Origin: Dehalococcoidia bacterium | Lineage (GTDB): Bacteria > Chloroflexota > Dehalococcoidia > UBA3495 | Assembly: GCA_002730485.1 (NCBI GenBank) | Contig: PCAH01000181.1 | Span: 1-22,107 of the forward strand | DNA: 22,107 bases | Direction: 5' to 3' | In this document: positions 8,289 to 15,248 of the stretch, in pieces | Numbering within the stretch: the first letter of the stretch is position 1 | How the letters are laid out: every line of letters starts with the position of its first letter | Translations under genes and position numbers: made by a program | The notes under the pieces: generated by a model | Told to the model about the DNA's origin: nothing | Databases searched by the model: none | The model's input: only the letters and a program-made list of their open reading frames with translations

Positions 8289-10016
8289 TTAGCGGCGGGA
8301 GGCCGCCGGAGAGAACCTAGGCTCCAGACAGGTTCCGGTGGGACAGGTATGGTCGTTGATGTGGGTATCGAATTCCGGCCCGAAGTACCTCAGGGCAGAA
8401 GATACAGGGTTGAAGCCAAGTTGGCCGTGCCCGCATAGAGAGCCAGCCTGCATGTTCGTGCCGATGTTCTGCATCAATGCCAAGTCTTCAGGTGTGCCTT
8501 CCAGGCGGCAGAGCCGTTCCAAGACCTCCAGCAGATGGCTCATGCCCATCCGGCAGGGGAAGCACTTACCGCAGGACTCGTACTGGCAAAATGCGATGAG
8601 GGAACGGGTCAGGTCGACGATACAAGTGCTATCGTCAGCCGCTATCAGCCCGCCTGAACCGACGATGGCACCAGCGGCCCGAAGGACTTCAAAATCGAGA
8701 AGTACATCGATGTTATCCGCGGCCAACACACCGCCCAATGGGCCGCCAGTCTGAAGGAACTTAAGGACCTTGCCGTCCTTCATCCCACCTGCGGCCTCAT
8801 AGATAACATCCTTTAGGTTCATGCCCAGCGGCACTTCAACCATGCCGGTGTATTTCAGGTTGCCGGACAGGCAAAGGATCACGGTGCCGGTACTGGTATC
8901 GTGGCCGATGCTGGAGAACCATTCTCCGCCCTTGGAGACGATCTCCGGCACGTAGGAGAGGGTTTTCACATTGTTGATGTTGGTGGGTTTGCCGAACAGT
9001 CCGAACTGGGCCGGGAACGGAGGCCTGAACCTGGGCATGGACCGTTTCCCTTCGATGGCTTCCATCAGAGCTGATTCTTCGCCAGCCACGTAGGAATCAC
9101 CGGTGAGGGCGATCTCGATGTCGTAGCTGAAATCCGAGCCCATGATGTTCTCGCCAAGGAAGCCCAACTCACGGGCCTGTTCGACGGCAGCGCGGCAGCG
9201 GTCGATGGGACCGTCGTGGCCGTGGCGAATGAAGATGTATCCCTTGTTGGCGCCGGTGGCATAACCGGCGATGATCACCCCTTCCACCAGGGTGTTGGGA
9301 TCACTCTCCAGGATGTTCTTGTCGTTGAATGCGCCCGGGTCGCCCTCTTCGCAGTTGCAGAGGACGTACTTATCGGTGGCTGGGTTTCCAGCCAAAAAAC
9401 TCCACTTGGTGGCGGTGGGGAAAGCAGCCCCGCCGCGGCCTCTCAGCCCCGACGCTTTGACTTCGTCCAGTGTCTCTTCCCGGTTGAGGTTAGTGAGGGC
9501 CTTGTGCAGGGCCTGGTAGCCGCCATTGGCGATGTACTGGTAGATGTCGAGCGGGTCGATGTTACCGGCGTTCCGGAGAACGATGCGGTTCTCCCAGGCT
9601 TTCATTGGGTGTTGGTTGAGGTCCGGTATCCCATCTGGCAGGGGCGCGGTGCTGCCTTCCTCAGCCAGATACCCCAGCGCTTTTGCGGTGATGGGCGTTC
9701 CACCGGTGACGTGGGCTGAGATTATCTCAGACACACTCTCGACATCGACATTCCCGTAGAAGATGCGATGGCCGCCGGGGAATTGCACGTCCAATAGTGG
9801 TTCCGCAAAGCACAGACCCAAGCAACCGACGCGGCTGACTTGGGCGGAGACACCTTGGTCGGCCAGGGCCTTCTCCATAGCGTCGGCCACTTCGAATGCA
9901 CCGGCAGCTTCGCCGCAGAGCGCGGTGCCGATGCGAATCCAAGGCCGTTCACCGGCGGTCAGCTCTTGCCAGCGATTACCGGCTTCCAGTCCGATCTCTA
10001 AGAAACTACTTGGCAT
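8289..10016 (-). CDS. NuoF-like NADH-binding flavoprotein subunit (FMN, [4Fe-4S])
   Basis: A 575-residue NuoF/HoxF-type subunit that takes hydride from NAD(P)H on FMN and passes electrons to iron-sulfur clusters. It has an N-terminal thioredoxin-like [2Fe-2S] extension (Cys34, Cys65, Cys69 in VGCLGLC), as in hydrogenase- and formate-dehydrogenase-associated NuoF proteins; only three Cys are obvious in it. The NADH/FMN site is LRGRGGAAFPTATKW (191-205), followed by NCEEGDPGAF (221-230). The SLBB-like middle leads to the N3-type [4Fe-4S] site, ESCGKCFPCR (Cys482/485/488) and Cys528 in SLCGHG. The tail adds two Cys in DHTCPTGTC. It overlaps the upstream NuoE-like gene by 11 nt, indicating translational coupling. 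No NuoA-D or H-N membrane genes are nearby, so this is a soluble NADH module rather than complex I. Confidence 0.92.
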   Translation of the reverse strand: MPSSFLEIGLEAGNRWQELTAGERPWIRIGTALCGEAAGAFEVADAMEKALADQGVSAQVSRVGCLGLCFAEPLLDVQFPGGHRIFYGNVDVESVSEIISAHVTGGTPITAKALGYLAEEGSTAPLPDGIPDLNQHPMKAWENRIVLRNAGNIDPLDIYQYIANGGYQALHKALTNLNREETLDEVKASGLRGRGGAAFPTATKWSFLAGNPATDKYVLCNCEEGDPGAFNDKNILESDPNTLVEGVIIAGYATGANKGYIFIRHGHDGPIDRCRAAVEQARELGFLGENIMGSDFSYDIEIALTGDSYVAGEESALMEAIEGKRSMPRFRPPFPAQFGLFGKPTNINNVKTLSYVPEIVSKGGEWFSSIGHDTSTGTVILCLSGNLKYTGMVEVPLGMNLKDVIYEAAGGMKDGKVLKFLQTGGPLGGVLAADNIDVLLDFEVLRAAGAIVGSGGLIAADDSTCIVDLTRSLIAFCQYESCGKCFPCRMGMSHLLEVLERLCRLEGTPEDLALMQNIGTNMQAGSLCGHGQLGFNPVSSALRYFGPEFDTHINDHTCPTGTCLEPRFSPAASRR

Positions 10017-10485
10017 GTCCGTCCTGTTCCAGCAGACGGGTTACGTTCTTGGCGGCGGTTTCAGGGTTGACCCGACCAGCCAAATGGTGGTCCAAGGCCA
10101 TGACCGGCGCCTGGGAACAGGCCCCAAGACAAGGGTTGAACTTCACGGTGAGTCGCTTGTCCGGAGTGTCGCCTTCATCTTCCAGACCGGCCGCTTCCAG
10201 GACCGACTTGAAGATATTCATGGCGCCCACCAGGTGGCAGGAGGCTCCCCAGCAGACATCCACGGTGTGTTCTGCGGGAGGTTCAAAGCGAAAATTCGGG
10301 TAGAAGGAGGCAACGGCCCACACATCGTTGATGGTGGCCTTGGAGAATTCGGCCACGAATTCCACTGCCTCTTTGGGGATGTAGCCCAGCTCATCTTCCA
10401 CGGCGAGCAGAGATGATAGTACTGTGACGGTCGGCTGGGTTTGGCCGCGGACCGCGTCCTGTATCCGCTGTTCTAGCCCACTCAT
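10006..10485 (-). CDS. NuoE-like [2Fe-2S] subunit
   Basis: A 159-residue NuoE/HoxE-type protein. It has an N-terminal helical domain (VEDELGYIPKEAV, 29-41) and a thioredoxin-fold [2Fe-2S] domain with Cys78-x4-Cys83 (CWGASC) and Cys119-x3-Cys123 (CLGAC), the full four-ligand set. It partners with the NuoF-like subunit in NADH oxidation. It is the first gene of the NuoE-F-G-like operon. The ATG at 10485 has GGAG 8 nt upstream. The 214-nt region before it contains no clear consensus promoter. Confidence 0.92.
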   Translation of the reverse strand: MSGLEQRIQDAVRGQTQPTVTVLSSLLAVEDELGYIPKEAVEFVAEFSKATINDVWAVASFYPNFRFEPPAEHTVDVCWGASCHLVGAMNIFKSVLEAAGLEDEGDTPDKRLTVKFNPCLGACSQAPVMALDHHLAGRVNPETAAKNVTRLLEQDGHAK

Positions 10486-10668
10486 GGTCTGGGCTCCTGA
10501 TAGATCGGGCTCGGGAAGGGTTCGGTTGAGGCTGAAATCACTTTGGATTTACCGGCTGCCAAAAGGCGGATAAAAAGTTCGTGAAATCAGTAACAATCCA
10601 AGCGGAATCGTACCACACGCCCAGAGGTGATTCAACAGGAATCGATGCCTCAGATTTATGATTGCAGT

Positions 10669-10693
10669 GGTTTCAAATTCTGGATTTGAAACC
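10669..10693 (-). terminator. Hairpin after the isocitrate-lyase/PEP-mutase-family gene
   Basis: GGTTTCAAAT (10669-10678) and ATTTGAAACC (10684-10693) form a perfect 10-bp stem with loop TCTGG. It begins 7 nt past the stop of the gene ending at 10700. In the minus direction the stem is followed by ACTGC rather than a T-run; in the plus direction GTTTTGTC follows. It is probably a transcript-end or stability hairpin; strict rho-independent function is doubtful. The rest of 10486-10668 holds no recognised gene. Confidence 0.45.
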
Positions 10694-10699
10694 GTTTTG

Positions 10700-11656
10700 T
10701 CACTTTCTGTCTCTGCCCGTAGACTGGTCATATTTTTCGAGTGAATCTTCAGATAGATATCTCTCTTCCAGTTCGCGTTGTTTAGCCACCTGAACGCCGC
10801 CAATTTTCAGACTGCCATTCAAATATGGGTTCTCTGAATTCTGTTTGCGAAAGTCGTCCCAGGCTTGGGTCCCGCGCTCCATAAAATCTTTGATGAAGTC
10901 ATAATGGGCCACATAAGTAACATCGTGGGTTGGTCTGGGCATCCACGCCAGGTTGATTCCCAAACCCAGCAATTCGTCATTCGAGAGGGGCCAGTCCATG
11001 TAACCCTGCATGATTGAAAATGGCCCATCCACAGCGTCTCTGGCCTTTTTGACCTCATCAATGGAGCGTGGTGCAGTTAGCTGCACCCAATCAACTTGGG
11101 CAATCTCTTTGTAAGCCTTCATGCGCACCAGTGATTCTTCAAACCCTCCGTTAGCTGCTTCTGCCACGTAGCATTGGGCCATAACGACAAAGTTTGAATC
11201 CAACTCTCGTTTACAGTCCACGGCGGCACGGTATCGGGTCAGCACAACGTCCAACGATTGAACTTCCATGCCTGCGGTGCCAGTGCCTCTTTTTCCCTCA
11301 ATGGGTTGGTCGTCTATCCGGACACCAGCGATGCCCTCACGTATGCAATCTTCGATCATGCGTCTGACTGCCATGATTCCGCCGTGGCCGGTGTCGCCAT
11401 CCAAAATCACTGGGAATTCCACCGACCATGCGATCCAACCGGCGATCTGAACACACTCGTTCAAAGTCGCAGTGCCGACGTCTTCCATCCCGGTGTAGGA
11501 GCCAACCACGCCGCTGGTGCCGACGAACCCGACTTCTGCTCCCGCTGCCTCCATCACTCTGGCCAAAGATGCGCTGGGTGGGTGCAGCACAGTGGCAACT
11601 TTATCCTTGCGGACGATCAATTCTTGCAACCGGGCTGTGGCGTCTTGATAAGGCAT
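10700..11656 (-). CDS. Isocitrate lyase/PEP mutase-superfamily protein (active-site Cys absent)
   Basis: A 318-residue TIM-barrel protein of the isocitrate lyase/phosphoenolpyruvate mutase superfamily, which cleaves or forms C-C or P-C bonds next to carboxylates. Metal-binding VILDGDTGHGG (residues 83-93) and GVRIDDQP (111-118) are present. Where true (methyl)isocitrate lyases read K-K/R-C-G-H, this one reads KRGTG (122-126), so the catalytic Cys is missing. An oxaloacetate-decarboxylase-like or PEP-mutase-like activity fits better, but the substrate is unknown. The start is set at the ATG at 11656 (MPYQDATARL), which has TGAGGAG about 10 nt upstream; an in-frame upstream start would add 31 non-conserved residues. 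The gene lies downstream of the terminator that closes the selenoprotein operon, so it probably has its own promoter. Confidence 0.85.
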   Translation of the reverse strand: MPYQDATARLQELIVRKDKVATVLHPPSASLARVMEAAGAEVGFVGTSGVVGSYTGMEDVGTATLNECVQIAGWIAWSVEFPVILDGDTGHGGIMAVRRMIEDCIREGIAGVRIDDQPIEGKRGTGTAGMEVQSLDVVLTRYRAAVDCKRELDSNFVVMAQCYVAEAANGGFEESLVRMKAYKEIAQVDWVQLTAPRSIDEVKKARDAVDGPFSIMQGYMDWPLSNDELLGLGINLAWMPRPTHDVTYVAHYDFIKDFMERGTQAWDDFRKQNSENPYLNGSLKIGGVQVAKQRELEERYLSEDSLEKYDQSTGRDRK

Positions 11657-11752
11657 ATCAGGGAAACTCCTCAGGCTAGGCGGTTTAGCTAACTGACTGC
11701 AGCCAATGGCAAATATTGATTGGAGGACAATAAGCCTGTCAAATCCCAAAAT

Positions 11753-11782
11753 AAAAAGGGGCGAGATATTCTCGCCCCTTTT
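11753..11782 (-). terminator. Strong rho-independent terminator of the UGSC selenoprotein operon
   Basis: GGGGCGAGA (11758-11766) pairs perfectly with TCTCGCCCC (11770-11778) around a 3-nt loop, and is flanked by A-run and T-run on the two sides. In the minus direction it ends in TTTTTATTTT. It starts about 30 nt past the selenoprotein stop at 11811. The symmetry would also let it work on plus-strand transcripts. Confidence 0.9.
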
Positions 11783-11810
11783 GTTTGCTTTGATTTACCG
11801 CTGGAGTCGT

Positions 11811-12380
11811 TTACTCGGTCTTGGCAGCGGCGCTCCCGACGAGGATGCGCTCCACTTCGGGGAACAAGGTCTCCGCCCGCTCCTGACACTGTTCGTCGGT
11901 CAGGCTGGAGAGGGGATGCTCGGCCACGATGTACTCGAAGTCGGGCACGCCCATCATGCGAGTCATGGCCTTGGCTGTGTTGTTAAACACGTGGGTGATG
12001 ATAGATGCCGTGGGCAGGCCCAGGCGCTCCATCTCGATTCCGTCGTGCACACTGCACGAGCTGCAAGAGCCTCAATCACCTATGCCGGTGATCAGGATGT
12101 CCACCTGGTTAAGCATGTCGTTTACAACGTCAGGCTTGGTGGGAAGGGATGCAGAGTGCTTGTTGTAGTAGACGATGTCTTTGAGGTCGTACTTGTCATT
12201 GAGCATCTGGCCCAAGATGTGTAGGACCTTATCCGAGTTGGCCTTGGAGTTCTCCAACAGACCCAGGGTCTTGCCCGATAGGGTGTCGGGACGCTCGTTC
12301 AACCTGAAATCACCGGACGATAACGACGTTCCAGTGGGATTGACCAGTCTCATGTTTCTAACTTCTACGGTCTCAGCCAT
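11811..12380 (-). CDS. UGSC-family selenoprotein (in-frame UGA = Sec103), GrdB/PrdB-like motif
   Basis: The frame 12380-11811 encodes 189 residues if the TGA at 12074-12072 is read as selenocysteine. The first half (MAETVEVRNM to VDILITGIGD) and second half (GSCSSCSVHDGIEMERLGLP to the stop) are in the same frame, with no other stop, and join as GIGD-U-GSCSSC. U-G-S-C is the motif that names the UGSC (seleno)protein family. A U-G-x-C-x-x-C followed by an E-x-E-x-x-G-x-P stretch recalls the Sec subunits of glycine and proline reductases (GrdB/PrdB). A SECIS-like hairpin overlaps codons after the UGA. The ATG has GGGAGG 4 nt upstream. The gene follows a GWSDGLPVVPP-type protein and is closed by a terminator 30 nt downstream. 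Its substrate is unknown; a two-electron reductive role on the selenol is inferred. Conventional reading would split it into two fragments of about 102 and 79 residues. Confidence 0.88.
12043..12059 (-). promoter_or_regulatory. Putative bacterial SECIS hairpin in the UGSC gene
   Basis: On the minus strand TCGTGCA (12059-12053) pairs perfectly with TGCACGA (12049-12043), leaving a GUG loop, or AGUGU if the last A-U pair is open. Nineteen nt separate the UGA from the loop. Size, spacing and a G at the start of the loop fit the bacterial SECIS pattern, and the loop resembles the AGUUG of the element at 1642-1660. Confidence 0.72.
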
Positions 12381-12464
12381 GATTCCTCCCAGACTTTTTC
12401 TTGAATATCAATCAGTATGGATAAGGATTGGTTTGCGTTCCTCTAATAATACACCGCAGGATGC

Positions 12465-12470
12465 ATTATA
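12465..12470 (-). promoter_or_regulatory. Candidate -10 element for the UGSC gene
   Basis: A perfect TATAAT on the minus strand lies 85 nt upstream of the UGSC start, inside the unusually long 160-nt gap after the preceding gene. The hexamer 17 nt upstream (TTATTG) is a poor -35, so independent transcription is only possible. Confidence 0.3.
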
Positions 12471-12517
12471 CAAGGTATCAGAGTCTTCAATAATGGCGGA
12501 CTAATCTGCCCGCATCC

Positions 12518-12535
12518 AATCCTAAGCTTAGGATT
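12518..12535. repeat. Perfect 18-bp palindrome AATCCTAAGCTTAGGATT
   Basis: This self-complementary 18-mer lies 6 nt past the stop of the GWSDGLPVVPP-type gene and about 50 nt upstream of the candidate TATAAT for the UGSC gene. It has no T-run. It could be a dimeric regulator site or an mRNA-processing hairpin. Confidence 0.5.
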
Positions 12536-12540
12536 TATGC

Positions 12541-13575
12541 CTACTCCCCGATCTTGCGGGTCCTGATCTTATAACGGGTGGTGTCGATGATAGCGCTGTT
12601 TCGACCACCGGTGCCGCCTCCCATCAGAACCAGGATGTCCTCCGGGTCCTGGGCGCAGCGGCGGATGATCTTGTCATCGCCGTCCCGCTCCGGACCTTGG
12701 GCAATACCCAGCCGAATCAACTCACTCTGTGGGCGGACTGCATTGTCCATCATGTAATCCTGGATGTCTTTGCGGGTCCAGCCGTCCTCGTTCAGTGTGA
12801 TGGCGTGTTCCGGGCCGATTACCAGCACCCACTGCGAGGGGAACCGAAAGGCCATGGAAGCCGACTTCAATGTATCGGCGATTGCCATCAACACCGACTC
12901 GCCGGTGTGGCCGTAGGCGGCGTTGACGTTGACCGGGTTATAGGCCACGGCCACCGTCACCGTGCTGTCTTCTTTATTGAACCCGCGGGCTACGTGCATC
13001 GGTTCCCAGGGCGAGTCTTCTTCGTTCTCGGCAAAACACAGGGTGTATTTGGCCGGGTTGCCCAAGGTGCCGCGGTCCAGGGTGCCAGGTCGGGCGTCAA
13101 AACCGTTCATGAAGCAAAGCCGGATGGCCCGACCCAATACTGCGTTGGCCCGGTTGCCGGGACCAAGAAGGCCGTCCTTGTAGTTGGCCCCGATCTGGTC
13201 TCGGATTGGCCCGTTCAGCACCATCAGGATGGCCGGTGAACTGGTTGAAGCCGAGGCCATATGGACGAAGTTCTTCTCTTCTTCAAGGGCCTTTAACGTA
13301 GTGGTCAAAACGGGGAAGTAGTCCGGTAGGCAACCAGCCATGACGGCATTGGCCGCCACGTTCTCAGAGGTCAGCACCCGGTTCCGCATCTCAAGGGAAA
13401 TGACCTCTTCCTCGCCGGTCATTCCACTGGCTTCCAACATCTCCCGAACTTTGTAGTCCACAGGCGGGACAACGGGCAGACCATCACTCCAGCCCATTCG
13501 GTAGCATTCTTCAATGGCCTCGATTGTGTCGCTGGACTCCACTATCTTGGAGCGCTCCATGCCGTCGGTTGTCAT
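12541..13575 (-). CDS. Conserved protein of unknown function (GWSDGLPVVPP motif), UGSC partner
   Basis: A 344-residue protein that I recognise as a conserved but functionally unassigned family. Hallmarks are MGWSDGLPVVPPV (27-39), AVMAGCLPDYFPVL (about 77-90), LNGPIRDQIG, LGPGNRANAVLGRAIRL, GTLGNPAKYTLCFAENEEDSPWEPMHVARGF and a C-terminal glycine-rich VLMGGGTGGRNSAI. No signal peptide or membrane segment is seen. Several Cys occur (in AGCLP, LCFMN, LCFAE, RCAQD) but no CxxC. It directly precedes the UGSC selenoprotein on the same strand, and from memory of related genomes proteins of this type occur with UGSC proteins, so the two may form one enzyme; that is inference. GGAGG lies 6 nt before the ATG at 13575. 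A second in-frame ATG five codons on is less likely. Confidence 0.8.
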   Translation of the reverse strand: MTTDGMERSKIVESSDTIEAIEECYRMGWSDGLPVVPPVDYKVREMLEASGMTGEEEVISLEMRNRVLTSENVAANAVMAGCLPDYFPVLTTTLKALEEEKNFVHMASASTSSPAILMVLNGPIRDQIGANYKDGLLGPGNRANAVLGRAIRLCFMNGFDARPGTLDRGTLGNPAKYTLCFAENEEDSPWEPMHVARGFNKEDSTVTVAVAYNPVNVNAAYGHTGESVLMAIADTLKSASMAFRFPSQWVLVIGPEHAITLNEDGWTRKDIQDYMMDNAVRPQSELIRLGIAQGPERDGDDKIIRRCAQDPEDILVLMGGGTGGRNSAIIDTTRYKIRTRKIGE

Positions 13576-13659
13576 ACTTGCCCTCCGAAAAACATTCGTT
13601 TTAGATTCTTAAGTCTTGGTACACCTGAGGATGGTAGAACCATCTTAATGATTGTTCAA

Positions 13660-14553
13660 CTAATCGTGCAGCCGGAGTTGGATGCCGGATTTCTCTTCCT
13701 GAATCTTGGCCACAGCGTCCGAGTCTTCAGGACCATAGCCCCGGAAGAGCGCCTCGACATGCCGTTGGTCCACCAGGTTGGACAATTCCATGGGGATGCC
13801 GTACTCCCGGCCCAGGTCGGTAGCCAGTCTGACATCTTTGGCGGCCAGGGCAGTGGCAAAACCTGGCTCGAAGTTACCCTTGAATAAGAACAGCGGGAAT
13901 TTGTCCTTGAGGCGTTTGGAGCCGCCGGTGCTGTTGTTGATCACATCAGCCAGGGTTTCCAGGTCAACGCCGGCTTTCACACCCAGGGTGAGGGCCTCCG
14001 CCAGTAGAACTCCGGTGCCCATGCTCAACAGGTTGTTGCAGATCTTGCAGACCGAACCGTTGCCGATGTCTCCGCAATAGACCACGTGGGTGCCGATTGC
14101 CTCAAGGGTTGGCTTGAACCTGCCAAAGGTTGGTTTGTCGCCACCGACCATCACCGCCAAGGTACCGGCCGCAGCCCCGTAAGTGCCACCGCTCACCGGA
14201 GAGTCCAGCAGAGTCACTCCTCTGGCGGCGCATTCTTCGTGGAGCCGACGGATCATGGTCGGCGAGTTTGTTGAAAGGTCAAAGAAGACCTGTCCTTCAC
14301 TTGCCCCTTCCAGGATTCCGTTTTCGCCCAGGACCACTGCCTCCACGTCCCGGGGTACGGGAAGGGACGTTAGAACCACTTCGTTGCCCGGGACGGCCGC
14401 CTTTGGACTGTCCGCCCAGTTTGCGCCCATCTCTAAGAGATTGGTTGCGGCCTCCCGTCGAAGGTCGTGAACGGTTAGTTGATGACCTGCCTTGATCAGA
14501 TTGGCGGCCATGGGATTCCCCATGTTGCCGGTCCCGATGAAACCTATTTTCAT
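13660..14553 (-). CDS. NAD(P)-dependent beta-hydroxyacid dehydrogenase (3-hydroxyisobutyrate dehydrogenase family)
   Basis: A 297-residue dehydrogenase of the 3-hydroxyisobutyrate/6-phosphogluconate-dehydrogenase-like family. It has an N-terminal Rossmann motif, GFIGTGNMGNPMAANL (residues 4-19), the substrate-loop signature DSPVSGGTYGAAAGTLAVMVGG, and the catalytic Lys in GNGSVCKICNN. The all-helical C-terminal domain ends at the expected length. It would reversibly oxidise a beta-hydroxy acid to a semialdehyde or keto acid; the actual substrate is unknown. The ATG at 14553 is preceded by AGGAGA. Its first 257 nt are overlapped in another frame by the tail of the upstream carboxymuconolactone-decarboxylase-like gene. 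It is 84 nt upstream of the GWSDGLPVVPP-type gene, consistent with one operon. Confidence 0.92.
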   Translation of the reverse strand: MKIGFIGTGNMGNPMAANLIKAGHQLTVHDLRREAATNLLEMGANWADSPKAAVPGNEVVLTSLPVPRDVEAVVLGENGILEGASEGQVFFDLSTNSPTMIRRLHEECAARGVTLLDSPVSGGTYGAAAGTLAVMVGGDKPTFGRFKPTLEAIGTHVVYCGDIGNGSVCKICNNLLSMGTGVLLAEALTLGVKAGVDLETLADVINNSTGGSKRLKDKFPLFLFKGNFEPGFATALAAKDVRLATDLGREYGIPMELSNLVDQRHVEALFRGYGPEDSDAVAKIQEEKSGIQLRLHD

Positions 14554-15217
14554 CGCGTTCTCTCCTACTCATATCGGATGGACGTTCATACGGCCGCTCG
14601 GCCGTCATCGGTGGTCGTTCTGTTGGCTTGAGGCGTGGCCGGTCGTCGTCTTCCTCTTCCTCCGGCTCTTCGGGTTCGGGTCGGGGCGGTGGGACACTTC
14701 CGTAAGCTGCATCGTCTTCTTTATAGCTGATGGTGTTCTCAGCTTCCGGAGGTTCCGTATGCTCCGTCTGGCGCGCCTCGTATTCTTCCGGGGTTAAGCC
14801 GTCCGGAGATTCGTCAAAGGCTTCCTTGGCCATACGGAAGGCGTTCACCGCAGCCGGCATGCCACCATAGAAGACCATCTGGGCGATGATCTCCGAGATC
14901 TCTTCCCTGGTAACGCCGATGTGCAGCGCACCGGAGATGTGCCGTTTGATCATCTGGGGGCTATGGCCCAGAACGACCAGGGCCGCGATGGTGCAGAGAC
15001 TCCGAGTCTTCAGGTCCACGGCAGGTCTGTTGTAGATCTCGCCGTAGATAACCGAGTCCACCAGACGCATGACCTCCGGCGCAAGTTCGGCCATGGCGGC
15101 CGGGGGCACCGGGTTGTTGTCAGGACCGTAATAAGTCTGCCTAAAATCTATGGCAGCCTGATCCAGGTCCTTTACGCCCTCTTGCGGGTCATGTTCTGAA
15201 TTATTTTCCGGACTCAC
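14297..15217 (-). CDS. Carboxymuconolactone decarboxylase-domain protein with long disordered tail overlapping the next gene
   Basis: A 306-residue frame. Residues about 40-135 form a carboxymuconolactone decarboxylase/AhpD-like helical domain (LKTRSLCTIAALVVLGH, RHISGALHIGVTREEISEIIAQMVFYGGMPAA is the type signature). There is a single Cys75 and no CxxC, so it is a CMD-type rather than AhpD-type peroxidase domain. Residues 155-215 are Pro/Glu/Asp-rich. The last 85 residues (222-306, rich in Arg, Ser, Gly) are encoded on top of the next gene, in another frame. Both alternative frames have stop codons (TGA, TAG) at about 14,566-14,572, just before the next gene, so the true or ancestral end was probably there. 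The tail is either a real overlap, a frameshift, or a sequence error. The gene ends the MBL gene's downstream gap of 31 nt. Confidence 0.72.
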   Translation of the reverse strand: MSPENNSEHDPQEGVKDLDQAAIDFRQTYYGPDNNPVPPAAMAELAPEVMRLVDSVIYGEIYNRPAVDLKTRSLCTIAALVVLGHSPQMIKRHISGALHIGVTREEISEIIAQMVFYGGMPAAVNAFRMAKEAFDESPDGLTPEEYEARQTEHTEPPEAENTISYKEDDAAYGSVPPPRPEPEEPEEEEDDDRPRLKPTERPPMTAERPYERPSDMSRRERDENRFHRDRQHGESHGRQSDQGRSSTNRSRPSTGGRNQSLRDGRKLGGQSKGGRPGQRSGSNVPSRTPGRGGSGPGRKRNPGRGK

Positions 15218-15248
15218 AGTCTCTCCTGAAATGAATGGGGCCAGTTGC

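Noticed and set aside
11811..12380. Two separate small genes (12072-12380 and 11811-12050)
   Set aside because: They are in the same frame, the second lacks its own RBS, and the join gives a recognised U-G-S-C motif with a SECIS-like hairpin.
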